Source: Actimicrobium sp034313845 (GTDB lineage: Bacteria; Pseudomonadota; Gammaproteobacteria; Burkholderiales; Burkholderiaceae_D). Taken from it: DNA of 64,000 bases. Within the stretch, counting starts at the first letter, position 1; each line of letters opens with the position of its first letter. The stretch lies in assembly GCF_034313845.1 (NCBI RefSeq), contig NZ_JAVIWN010000003.1. One strand, written 5' to 3'. Positions 51,448 through 59,513 of the stretch are shown one piece after another. The translations under genes were made by a program, and so were the position numbers. The notes beneath the pieces are model-generated. The model saw only the letters and a list, made by a program, of their open reading frames with translations, searched no databases and was not told where the DNA came from.

Positions 51448-54042
51448 ATGAATAGCGAATACCGCAAGCCCCTGCCGGGCACCAAGCTCGATTATTTTGA
51501 CACCCGCGCCGCAGTCGATGCCATCACCCCCGGCGCATACGCCACGCTGCCCTACACCTCGCGTGTACTGGCCGAAAACCTGGTCCGTCGCTGCGATCCG
51601 GCGACGCTCAAGGCGTCGCTGTTGCAACTCATTGAGCGCAAGCAGGACCTGGATTTTCCGTGGTTCCCGGCCCGCGTGGTCTGCCATGACATCCTCGGTC
51701 AGACCGCGCTGGTCGACCTGGCTGGCCTGCGTGATGCGATTGCTGCCGAGGGCGGCGATCCTGCGCTGGTCAATCCGGTGGTGCCGACCCAGCTGGTGGT
51801 GGACCACTCGCTGGCGGTGGAATTCGGTGGCTTCGACAAGGATGCGTTCGAAAAAAATCGCGCCATCGAAGACCGTCGTAACGATGACCGTTTTCATTTC
51901 ATCGACTGGACCAAGAAGGCGTTCAAGAACGTCGACGTGATCCCGTCAGGTAATGGCATCCTGCATCAGATCAACCTCGAAAGCATGAGCCCGGTGATCC
52001 AGGTCAAGGACAACGTGGCCTTCCCGGATACGCTGGTCGGGACCGACTCGCATACTCCGATGGTCGATGCGCTGGGCGTGCTGGCCATTGGTGTCGGTGG
52101 CCTCGAAGCCGAAAGCGTGATGCTGGGACGCGCCTCCTACATGCGTCTGCCGGACATCATCGGCGTCGAGCTGACCGGCAAGCCGCAGCCCGGTATCACG
52201 GCCACCGATACGGTGCTGGCGCTGACCGAGTTCTTGCGCAACGCCAAAGTCGTGTCGTCGTACCTCGAATTCTTCGGTGCCGGTGCGGCCCACTTGACGC
52301 TGGGTGACCGCGCCACGATTTCAAACATGGCACCGGAATACGGCTCCACCGCAGCGATGTTCTACATCGATGCGCAAACCATCACGTACCTGAAGCTGAC
52401 TGGCCGCGACGACGAACTGGTCAAGCTGGTCGAAATTTATGCGCGCGAAACCGGCCTGTGGGCCGAGACGCTGACCGAGGTGAAGTACGAACGTGTCTTG
52501 CACTTTGACCTCAGCACTGTCGTGCGCAACATGGCCGGACCATCGAATCCGCACAAGCGCGTGCCGACCTCGGAACTGGCTGCACGCGGTATCGCCGGCA
52601 AGGTCGAGAACGAGCCGGGGTTGTTGCCCGATGGTGCCGTGATCATTGCCGCCATCACCAGTTGCACCAACACCAGCAATCCGCGCAACATGATTGCCGC
52701 CGGCCTGCTGGCACGCAATGCCAACCGGCGCGGCCTGACCCGCAAGCCGTGGGTAAAAAGCTCGCTGGCCCCCGGCTCGAAAACGGTTGCGCTGTATCTG
52801 GAAGAAGCCAAGCTGTTGCCCGAACTGGAAACCCTCGGCTTCGGTGTGGTCGCCTTTGCCTGCACGACCTGCAACGGCATGAGCGGCGCGCTCGATCCGG
52901 TGATTCAGGAGGAGCTGATTGCACGCGACCTGTACGCCACCGCCGTGTTGTCGGGCAACCGCAATTTCGACGGTCGTATTCATCCGTATGCGAAGCAGGC
53001 ATTCCTGGCGTCGCCGCCATTGGTGGTGGCCTATGCGATTGCCGGCACCATCCGGTTTGACATCGAAAAAGATGTACTCGGTCTGGATCAGGAGGGCAAG
53101 CCGGTACTGCTGGCCGATATCTGGCCGCTTGATGAAGAGATCGACGCCATCGTTGCTGCCAGCGTCAAGCCGGAACAGTTCCGCAAGGTCTACACACCGA
53201 TGTTCGCGCGCCAGGCCGACGATGGCGTGAAGGTCAGTCCGCTGTATGACTGGCGCCCGACCACCACCTACATCCGCCGTCCGCCGTATTGGGAAGGCGC
53301 GCTGGCAGGAGAGCGTACGTTGAAGGGCATGCGTCCGCTGGCGGTCCTCGGTGACAACATCACGACCGACCACTTGTCGCCCTCGAACGCGATCATGCTC
53401 GACAGCGCAGCCGGTGCGTATCTGGCAAAAATGGGTTTGCCGGAAGTCGACTTCAATTCGTACGCCACGCATCGCGGCGATCACCTCACAGCGCAGCGTG
53501 CGACCTTTGCCAATCCGACGCTGAAGAATGAAATGGTCCTGGAGAATGGCAAAGTCAAGGCCGGTTCGCTGGCCCGTATCGAACCCGAAGGCCAGGTCAC
53601 CCGCATGTGGGAAGCGATCGAAACCTACATGGAACGCAAGCAGCCGCTTATCATCATTGCCGGTGCCGACTATGGCCAGGGCTCGTCGCGTGACTGGGCG
53701 GCCAAAGGCGTGCGGTTGGCTGGTGTGGAAGCGATTGCGGCCGAAGGCTTCGAGCGGATTCACCGGACCAATCTGGTCGGCATGGGCGTGTTGCCGCTGG
53801 AGTTCAAGGCGGGCGTGAATCGTCTGACGCTGGCCATTGACGGCACCGAAACTTTTGATGTGATCGGTGACCGTACGCCGCGTACCACGATGACGCTGGT
53901 CATCACGCGCAAGAATGGCGAGTGCGTCGAGGTGCCGGTGACCTGCCGTCTCGATACGTTTGAAGAGGTGGCCATTTACGAAGCCGGCGGCGTGTTGCAG
54001 CGCTTCGCACAGGACTTTCTTGAATCGACCAAAGCGGCGTAA
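51448..54042 (+). CDS. acnD: Fe/S-dependent 2-methylisocitrate-forming dehydratase AcnD
   Basis: An 864-residue aconitase-family protein that with PrpF converts 2-methylcitrate to methylaconitate, replacing PrpD. Cluster ligands are in ITSCTNTSNPRN and FACTTCNGMSG; substrate residues include VGTDSHTPM and, in the swivel domain, GADYGQGSSRDWAAKG. Length and the presence of prpF next to it favour AcnD over house-keeping AcnA. A stable hairpin with a T run lies right after the stop. Confidence 0.96.
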   Translation: MNSEYRKPLPGTKLDYFDTRAAVDAITPGAYATLPYTSRVLAENLVRRCDPATLKASLLQLIERKQDLDFPWFPARVVCHDILGQTALVDLAGLRDAIAAEGGDPALVNPVVPTQLVVDHSLAVEFGGFDKDAFEKNRAIEDRRNDDRFHFIDWTKKAFKNVDVIPSGNGILHQINLESMSPVIQVKDNVAFPDTLVGTDSHTPMVDALGVLAIGVGGLEAESVMLGRASYMRLPDIIGVELTGKPQPGITATDTVLALTEFLRNAKVVSSYLEFFGAGAAHLTLGDRATISNMAPEYGSTAAMFYIDAQTITYLKLTGRDDELVKLVEIYARETGLWAETLTEVKYERVLHFDLSTVVRNMAGPSNPHKRVPTSELAARGIAGKVENEPGLLPDGAVIIAAITSCTNTSNPRNMIAAGLLARNANRRGLTRKPWVKSSLAPGSKTVALYLEEAKLLPELETLGFGVVAFACTTCNGMSGALDPVIQEELIARDLYATAVLSGNRNFDGRIHPYAKQAFLASPPLVVAYAIAGTIRFDIEKDVLGLDQEGKPVLLADIWPLDEEIDAIVAASVKPEQFRKVYTPMFARQADDGVKVSPLYDWRPTTTYIRRPPYWEGALAGERTLKGMRPLAVLGDNITTDHLSPSNAIMLDSAAGAYLAKMGLPEVDFNSYATHRGDHLTAQRATFANPTLKNEMVLENGKVKAGSLARIEPEGQVTRMWEAIETYMERKQPLIIIAGADYGQGSSRDWAAKGVRLAGVEAIAAEGFERIHRTNLVGMGVLPLEFKAGVNRLTLAIDGTETFDVIGDRTPRTTMTLVITRKNGECVEVPVTCRLDTFEEVAIYEAGGVLQRFAQDFLESTKAA

Positions 54043-54077
54043 TTTGCGCTGACCCTTCGTATCCGGCATCAGCCTCG

Positions 54078-54114
54078 CGGGGTGGCGCAGCACTGTGCCA
54101 CCCCGTTATTTTTT
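54078..54114 (+). terminator. Terminator-like hairpin between acnD and prpF
   Basis: CGGGGTGGC and GCCACCCCG form a 9-bp perfect stem with a 10-nt loop, followed by GTTATTTTTT. The AGGAGA ribosome site of prpF begins right after the T run, so it may attenuate prpF. Confidence 0.75.
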
Positions 54115-54127
54115 AGGAGAACCATTC

Positions 54128-55309
54128 ATGTATTACCCACCCCAGATCAAGATTGCTGCCACCTACATGCGTGGCGGCACCAGCAAAGGCGTGTTCTTCC
54201 GTTTGCAGGATTTGCCGGTTGCCGCCCAGGTCCCCGGCGCGGCACGCGATGCGCTGCTGCTGCGCGTCATCGGCAGTCCCGACCCGTACGGCAAGCAGAT
54301 CGACGGCATGGGTGCGGCCACGTCCAGCACCAGCAAAACCGTCATCCTGTCCAAGAGCAGCAAGCCCGAACATGATGTCGATTACCTGTTCGGTCAGGTC
54401 GCCATCGACAAGGCCTTTGTTGACTGGAGCGGCAACTGCGGCAACCTGTCAGCCGCTGTCGGCGCGTTCGCGATCAGCAGCGGCTTGGTGCATGCGAGTC
54501 GTGTGCCCCGGGACGGCATCGCCATCGTCCGCATCTGGCAAGCCAATATCGGCAAGAGCATCATCGCGCACGTGCCCGTCACTAACGGCGAAGTGCAGGA
54601 AACCGGTGACTTTGAACTCGATGGCGTGACCTTTCCGGCAGCCGAAGTGCAGCTCGAATTCATGGACCCGGCCGCCGACGAAGAAGGCGGTAGCGGCGCG
54701 ATGTTCCCGACCGGGAACGTGATTGATCAACTGGAAGTGCCCGGCTTCGGCACGTTCACAGTGACGATGATCAACGCCGGCATTCCCACCATTTTTGTCA
54801 ATGCCGACGCGCTCGGCTACACCGGCACCGAACTGCAGGGCGCGATCAATGGCGACGCCAAGGCGCTGGCCATGTTCGAGACCATCCGCGCCTACGGTGC
54901 TGTGCGCATGGGCCTGATCCAGCACATCGACGATGCGGCCAAGCGCCAGCACACGCCGAAGGTGGCATTCGTGGCGAAGCCGGCGGCCTATGTGTCGTCG
55001 AGCGGCAAAGCGGTTGCAGTAGCTGACATCGACTTACTGGTGCGCGCGCTGTCGATGGGGCAGTTGCATCACGCGATGATGGGCACGGCAGCAGTCGCCA
55101 TCGGTACGGCGGCAGCGATTCCGGGCACGCTGGTCAATCTGGCAGCGGGTGGCGGGGCGCGCAATGCAGTGCGCTTCGGCCATCCGTCAGGCACCTTGCG
55201 GGTCGGTGCGGAAGCCAGTCAGGTCGATGGCGTGTGGCGCGTCGCGAAGGCGATCATGAGTCGTAGTGCGCGGGTGCTGATGGAGGGGATGGTGCGGGTG
55301 CCGGGGTAA
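54128..55309 (+). CDS. prpF: 2-methylaconitate cis-trans isomerase
   Basis: A 393-residue protein of the PrpF/diaminopimelate-epimerase fold that isomerises the methylaconitate made by AcnD so that it can be hydrated to 2-methylisocitrate. Characteristic segments are TYMRGGTSKGVFF, IDGMGAATSSTSKTVIL, WSGNCGNLSAAVGAF and GMVRVPG at the end, with the candidate catalytic Lys in GGTSKG. AGGAGA eight bases before ATG 54128 fixes the start. It is the last gene of the prp operon. Confidence 0.96.
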   Translation: MYYPPQIKIAATYMRGGTSKGVFFRLQDLPVAAQVPGAARDALLLRVIGSPDPYGKQIDGMGAATSSTSKTVILSKSSKPEHDVDYLFGQVAIDKAFVDWSGNCGNLSAAVGAFAISSGLVHASRVPRDGIAIVRIWQANIGKSIIAHVPVTNGEVQETGDFELDGVTFPAAEVQLEFMDPAADEEGGSGAMFPTGNVIDQLEVPGFGTFTVTMINAGIPTIFVNADALGYTGTELQGAINGDAKALAMFETIRAYGAVRMGLIQHIDDAAKRQHTPKVAFVAKPAAYVSSSGKAVAVADIDLLVRALSMGQLHHAMMGTAAVAIGTAAAIPGTLVNLAAGGGARNAVRFGHPSGTLRVGAEASQVDGVWRVAKAIMSRSARVLMEGMVRVPG

Positions 55310-55334
55310 AGTGCATTGCGGATGGCTTGCCTAG

Positions 55335-55494
55335 GAGCCTGTCGGACTTAGGGAATCGAAGCGAAAAAATAGCTGGGCGAGGACAGATTTTGCCGGTTTC
55401 GCAGTGCCAATAGCGAGCTATTGGCCAAGAAAGTGGTGAAATATGGACCGTCCAGGTATTTTTGCAGCCGATTCTCCCTAAGTCCGACAGGCTC
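55335..55494. mobile_element. MITE-like element with 20-bp inverted ends and CTAG duplication
   Basis: 160 bp with perfect 20-bp terminal inverted repeats (GAGCCTGTCGGACTTAGGGA) and CTAG on both sides (55331-55334 and 55495-55498). An internal palindrome GCCAATAG / CTATTGGC lies near the centre. No ORF. The ends and the palindromic 4-bp target suggest mobilisation by a full IS elsewhere in the genome; family not identified (IS1182-type is a guess). Confidence 0.82.
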
Positions 55495-55638
55495 CTAGTG
55501 TGCATAGTGCGTCTCGTTGTTGATCAAGAGACTAAGTGCACAGTCTTTACCAAATGGGGTAACTATGTAGAGCATTACCCCGATACAAATGAGAACCTGC
55601 GCCTGTGTGTACCACGGCGTTCCTGACCATCGCCGCAC

Positions 55639-56016
55639 TCATAAGCCGCCACTTTCCGGACCGGTTTTCTTGCTGCGGATGCGTTGCGGCAGTTGCTGGT
55701 CCATCAGTGCCAGTCCCAGTTCGTCCTCTCCGGTATCGAGCAGCGTAGTGATCCTGGTCAGTTCGCCCATCACTTGCATGGCGCGCACAACGGTGCCCCA
55801 TGCTACGGTGCCATCGCCTTTTTCCAGACGGCGCAATGTCGCCACCGAAATGCCGACACGTTCCGCCATCGAGACTTGTGAATAGCGCCGGCGGCGGCGG
55901 GCGAGAGCGAGATCGTGGCCGAACTCGACGAGGGCGCGGCGGACAGGTAATGGCTGCGGCAGTGCTCCGAGTTTGGCGCTCGTATTTGATCGGTTAATTG
56001 GTTTAATCGCTTTCAT
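55639..56016 (-). CDS. XRE-family helix-turn-helix regulator
   Basis: 125 residues with a Cro/C1-type HTH (LALARRRRRYSQVSMAERVG then VATLRRLEKGDGTVAWGTV), followed by a short C-terminal tail. This form of HTH protein is frequent ahead of HipA-type kinases, but no hipA lies downstream here, so it is an orphan regulator in this window. ATG 56016 is preferred to an ATG at 56052. Target unknown. Confidence 0.85.
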   Translation of the reverse strand: MKAIKPINRSNTSAKLGALPQPLPVRRALVEFGHDLALARRRRRYSQVSMAERVGISVATLRRLEKGDGTVAWGTVVRAMQVMGELTRITTLLDTGEDELGLALMDQQLPQRIRSKKTGPESGGL

Positions 56017-56131
56017 ACAAGCGATTGTCGTGCAAGCGATCCGCCATTGCAAGTACGCTGATGCCCCCGCGTCACCTTCCCGCTCACCCTATGCCAGAAT
56101 GGTGCCCCCATCACCGCACCCCGGAGTTCCC

Positions 56132-56398
56132 TTGAGATCAACCCGCGCCACTGCCGCCGTCGAACGCCTGAAAGCGCGCAGCGGCAATCCCGATTACGCG
56201 ATGATGCGTACCTCCGCCGGCCTGTTTTGTCTGCTGCTTGGGCCGGCTGCGGACCCGGCGTCGCGCTTGTCCGACTTGCTTGAACTCGACGCGTTCGTGG
56301 CATTCGTCAATACCTTCGGCCCGCAGATTCCACGTCGCATGACAAAAAACGATGCCGCGTTCGAGAAGCAACTGGTTGGAAAAAAGCCACTGGTCTAA
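56132..56398 (+). CDS. Small hypothetical protein, 88 aa
   Basis: Starts most plausibly with TTG at 56132, which has GGAG six bases upstream; longer in-frame starts would run into the divergent regulator gene. The product (STRATAAVERLKARSGNPDY onward) is soluble, with a hydrophobic middle (RTSAGLFCLLLGPA) and a basic tail. No domain recognised. It diverges from the XRE gene. Confidence 0.6.
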   Translation: MRSTRATAAVERLKARSGNPDYAMMRTSAGLFCLLLGPAADPASRLSDLLELDAFVAFVNTFGPQIPRRMTKNDAAFEKQLVGKKPLV

Positions 56399-56589
56399 GT
56401 CGCTCTACGGCGTTGACCGCCGGGTAAGTGAGTCGCCGCACATAAGCGAGCGATTAAGTGCCGCAACTTGCGCAATATCGGGACTGACGTGCGTGGTGCC
56501 CGTCATACTGGCGGTTGGGCCACGGCCCGGCTATCCGCGCCGCTGGCCTTTCTCAAGCACTACTGACCCATTCAGCTTACGGAGAACAC

Positions 56590-56907
56590 ATGAACAAACT
56601 TTCCCTTGTCATCCTGATGACCCTCGCCGGCCTTGCCGGAACCGCCAACGCTCAGAGCTCCAGCGGAATCACCGAGAGCACCGACCCGGCAAAGATCGCC
56701 GCCATCGAGCAGCGTGCGCAGGCACTCGGCCACCAGGCATCGGCACCTGCGTCCGGGGCGATGATGAACGACGGTAAACACCACGGCGACATGCAGCACG
56801 ACAAAATGCACGATGGTAAAAAACATCACGGCAAGAAGCACCACCGCATGATGCGTGGAGATAAGGCAGCGGCAGCGCCGATGCCTATGCCACCCGCAAA
56901 GCCGTAA
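56590..56907 (+). CDS. Secreted His/Met/Lys-rich small protein
   Basis: 105 residues: a signal peptide (LSLVILMTLAGLAGTANA) followed by a short acidic-neutral stretch. The C-terminal half is packed with His, Met, Lys and Asp (DGKHHGDMQHDKMHDGKKHH). Such composition suggests binding of copper, nickel or similar metals in the periplasm, but no family was recognised. GGAGA five bases before ATG 56590. A terminator follows the stop, so it is monocistronic. Confidence 0.8.
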   Translation: MNKLSLVILMTLAGLAGTANAQSSSGITESTDPAKIAAIEQRAQALGHQASAPASGAMMNDGKHHGDMQHDKMHDGKKHHGKKHHRMMRGDKAAAAPMPMPPAKP

Positions 56908-56915
56908 CCACGAAT

Positions 56916-56959
56916 GCCGGAGCAACGCGTGCATTGCTGCGTGCGTTGCTCCGGCTTTA
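56916..56959 (+). terminator. Intrinsic terminator after the His-rich gene
   Basis: GCCGGAGCAACGC and GCGTTGCTCCGGC form a perfect 13-bp stem with a 14-nt loop and a short T stretch. Confidence 0.8.
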
Positions 56960-57246
56960 GCGTAGTAGACAAAAAAATTGTTTCGATGAAAAAGAAGGGT
57001 CGGAGAAATATTTTCCGTAAGGCTCCTTTGGAACCTGTTCAGTTTTCCAAGGATGAAGCCGTCTAAGAATCCTATTCTCTCCCTGCAAAACAAAGTATTA
57101 TTCAACGATAAAAAAATGGGATACAAAAAGACTGCATTGTTCGAGAAACAAATGATCTGTCTTTATCACGTTGGAATAACCCTGAGGCATCTCGGCCCCA
57201 ACTCGCCAGTAAATCCACGGCAACGTGCAGCCATCAGAGCCACCAA
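56960..57246. other. Intergenic region, nothing recognised
   Basis: AT-richer than its surroundings. Small plus-strand frames are present but lack ribosome sites and recognisable sequence. No terminator for the convergent xthA gene was identified. Confidence 0.4.
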
Positions 57247-58017
57247 TCAGCCCAACTCAATCGTCGCCACCACCGGCGTGTGATCCGAAGGCTGCTCCCA
57301 TTTGCGCGGTACCTTGTCGATCACGCAGGACGTGCACGCCGCCGCCAGTTCCTTCGACAGCAAGATATGGTCGATGCGCATGCCGGCATTGCGGCGGAAC
57401 CCCATCTGCCGGTAATCCCACCAGCTGAACAATTTATCGGCCTGCTCGAACAGCCGGAACGCATCCGTCAGCTCCAGCGCGATCATGCGCTGGAAGGCGG
57501 CCCGTTCCGGCTCCGACACCAGGATCTGCCCGACCCATGCGGCCGGATCGTGGACGTCGCGGTCTTCCGGCGCGATGTTGTAATCGCCGAGCAGAGCAAA
57601 TTTCGGATGCGCCGCCATCTCCAGTTCCAGCCACTGCTGCAAGCCATCGAGCCAGCGCAATTTGTACTGGTACTTGTCGGAATCCGGCGACTGTCCGTTC
57701 GGGATATACGCGCAGATCACGCGCACGCCATCAATGGTTGCGGCGATCAGGCGCTGCTGCTCGTCGGCAAAATGCGGGTTGTTGCGCACCACGTCGGTCA
57801 TCGGTTGCTTCGACAGGATGGCCACGCCGTTATAGGTTTTCTGGCCGCTGAACGCAACGTGATAACCGGCTGCCTCGATCTCGGCCTGCGGAAATTTTTC
57901 ATCGATGGTCTTGGTCTCTTGCAGGCACAGCACATCAATGGGGTTGTCGGCCAGCCATTGCAGAACTTGCGGCAGGCGGACTTTGAGGGAGTTGACGTTC
58001 CAGGTGGCGATTTTCAT
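57247..58017 (-). CDS. xthA: Exodeoxyribonuclease III (AP endonuclease)
   Basis: A 256-residue member of the EEP superfamily that cuts at abasic sites and removes 3' blocks during base-excision repair. Motifs: MKIATWNVNSLKVRLPQV (Asn), CLQETKTID (catalytic Glu), GDYNIAPEDRDV (Asp-Asn), FSWWDYRQMGFRRNAGMRID and the terminal SDHTPV (Asp-His). ATG 58017 gives the canonical start; upstream in-frame codons are not needed. Length fits the family. Confidence 0.96.
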   Translation of the reverse strand: MKIATWNVNSLKVRLPQVLQWLADNPIDVLCLQETKTIDEKFPQAEIEAAGYHVAFSGQKTYNGVAILSKQPMTDVVRNNPHFADEQQRLIAATIDGVRVICAYIPNGQSPDSDKYQYKLRWLDGLQQWLELEMAAHPKFALLGDYNIAPEDRDVHDPAAWVGQILVSEPERAAFQRMIALELTDAFRLFEQADKLFSWWDYRQMGFRRNAGMRIDHILLSKELAAACTSCVIDKVPRKWEQPSDHTPVVATIELG

Positions 58018-58371
58018 GTGAGGTGGTGTGAGTAGATAGTGTGGCGAGGTTTTATCACAGATTGGGCAAGTGAATTTTGTTGGACAGGTGGGTTTGCAGC
58101 TTGATACGGATTGCTGACAGAGCAAAAACTAAAAGTAATAAGATTGGTACCTACGGTGGTAAGCTCAATCTCCGTTTTCCAGGAACGGGTCGTCAATCTA
58201 CATAACGCTTTTCGAGGACCCTTTGGTTGCATTTCACGATGGTGAGATGGCGTCCATGCAGACGACATCTGCAAGAACAATGGGGCCAAAAAGGTTGACG
58301 TATTGTGAGGTTTGACTGTGGGCTTTGAAACCAGGTACGCAGACATTAATAAGTCTTTATAGGGGAAAAAA
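58018..58371. other. Divergent intergenic region, nothing recognised
   Basis: About 350 bp between xthA and the SPFH gene, AT-richer than average. It must carry the promoters of both genes; no repeat or RNA gene was seen. Confidence 0.4.
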
Positions 58372-59193
58372 ATGGAAATGGAGTCCCGTCGTATGCATCT
58401 ATTGGCGAAGATTGCCGCTGTCGTGATTGGTTTGGTAATGGTGTCTTTCATTGCGCCGTTTGCTACTGTTCCGGCGGGCAATCGCGGTGTCATGACGACC
58501 TTTGGCCGCCCGTCAGAGGAGGTGTTTTCGGAAGGGATACATTGGCGCTGGCCCATTGCTCAGACCATGCATCTTGTTTCCGTCGCGATCAAAAAAGGCG
58601 AAGGGGATGGTGATGCCGCGTCGAAGGACCTGCAAACGGTGCATACCAAGGTGGCGATCAATTATCACGTGCGGCCGGATGCGGTTGTCTCGGTCTTTCG
58701 TGATCTGGGTAATGAACCTGGCGAGCGCATCATTATTCCGAGCGTACAAGAGGCCGTCAAAGCGGTGACAGCGAGATTCACAGCCGAAGAGCTGATTTCA
58801 AGACGATCCGAGGTGCGTGACAACATTGTGTCGGCGCTCAAGGAACGTATGACCAGGCACGGACTGATCGTGGATGAATTTTCCATCGTCAACTTCAATT
58901 TCAGCCGGACTTTTAATGAAGCGATTGAAGCGAAGACAACCGCTGATCAGCTCAAGATGAAAGCCGAGCGTGATCTTCAGCGGATCGACGTGGAAGGGCG
59001 GCAGAAAATTTCGCGGGCCCGTGCAGAAGCTGACTCGCTGGCACTCCAGCGCGCGCAGGTCACGCCAGAGCTACTTCGCCTGCGTGAAAACGAGAATCAG
59101 GCGAAGGCCATTGAAAAGTGGGATGGCAGGTTGCCGACCATGATGAGTTCGGCGGTACCTTTACCTTTTATCAGCGCGAGTCCCGCAAAGTAG
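58372..59193 (+). CDS. SPFH/prohibitin-like membrane protein
   Basis: 273 residues: a single N-terminal membrane helix (IAAVVIGLVMVSFIAPFA) followed by an SPFH/Band 7 domain (VPAGNRGVMTTFGRPSEE through LGNEPGERIIIPSVQEAVKA, with RSEVRDNIVSALKERM). A long charged helix (TTADQLKMKAERDLQRIDVE) is typical of prohibitin-type ring oligomers. Such proteins scaffold inner-membrane microdomains and modulate FtsH. No hflK, hflC or nfeD partner is adjacent. Two closely spaced ATG codons near 58372 follow AGGGGA. Confidence 0.88.
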   Translation: MEMESRRMHLLAKIAAVVIGLVMVSFIAPFATVPAGNRGVMTTFGRPSEEVFSEGIHWRWPIAQTMHLVSVAIKKGEGDGDAASKDLQTVHTKVAINYHVRPDAVVSVFRDLGNEPGERIIIPSVQEAVKAVTARFTAEELISRRSEVRDNIVSALKERMTRHGLIVDEFSIVNFNFSRTFNEAIEAKTTADQLKMKAERDLQRIDVEGRQKISRARAEADSLALQRAQVTPELLRLRENENQAKAIEKWDGRLPTMMSSAVPLPFISASPAK

Positions 59194-59205
59194 ACGGCTT
59201 GTTTG

Positions 59206-59250
59206 GCAAGCAGGTGTCACTGACTGTGGAGTGACACGGATACTGCTTGC
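59206..59250 (+). terminator. Long stem-loop after the SPFH gene
   Basis: GCAAGCAG pairs with CTGCTTGC and GTGTCACT with AGTGACAC, giving an interrupted 16-bp stem. It lies 12 bp after the stop. No T run follows, so a terminator role is tentative. Confidence 0.5.
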
Positions 59251-59322
59251 GAATTATGGAGCGCAAAGTCGATGAGCGAACGTCAGCGCTGCACAACTTA
59301 CTCCCGGCGTTGGTTGGCCGTT

Positions 59323-59499
59323 CGGTGCAATGCCCTGCGGTTATTGCACCCTACGATTTTGGTGAAGCCGGCTGCATCATCACGAAAATATCCACGGCCT
59401 CCCGTAGGGTGCAATAACCAACGGGCATTGCACCGAGCGCACCACCGATCGACGCCAAGAGAGCTAGCGCATCCGGTGCAACGCCCTGCGGCTATTGCA
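59323..59499. repeat. REP pair plus a partial REP
   Basis: Inverted REP at 59323-59354, direct REP at 59404-59435 and a degenerate inverted copy at 59474-59499 (CCGGTGCAACGCCCTGCGG). They fill the gap between the convergent SPFH and glucan synthase genes. Confidence 0.85.
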
Positions 59500-59513
59500 T
59501 GGCTCGCAAAATA

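Noticed and set aside
55639..56398. HipBA-type toxin-antitoxin pair
   Set aside because: The XRE protein resembles HipB-like regulators, but the divergent 88-aa protein has no kinase motifs and no hipA is present.
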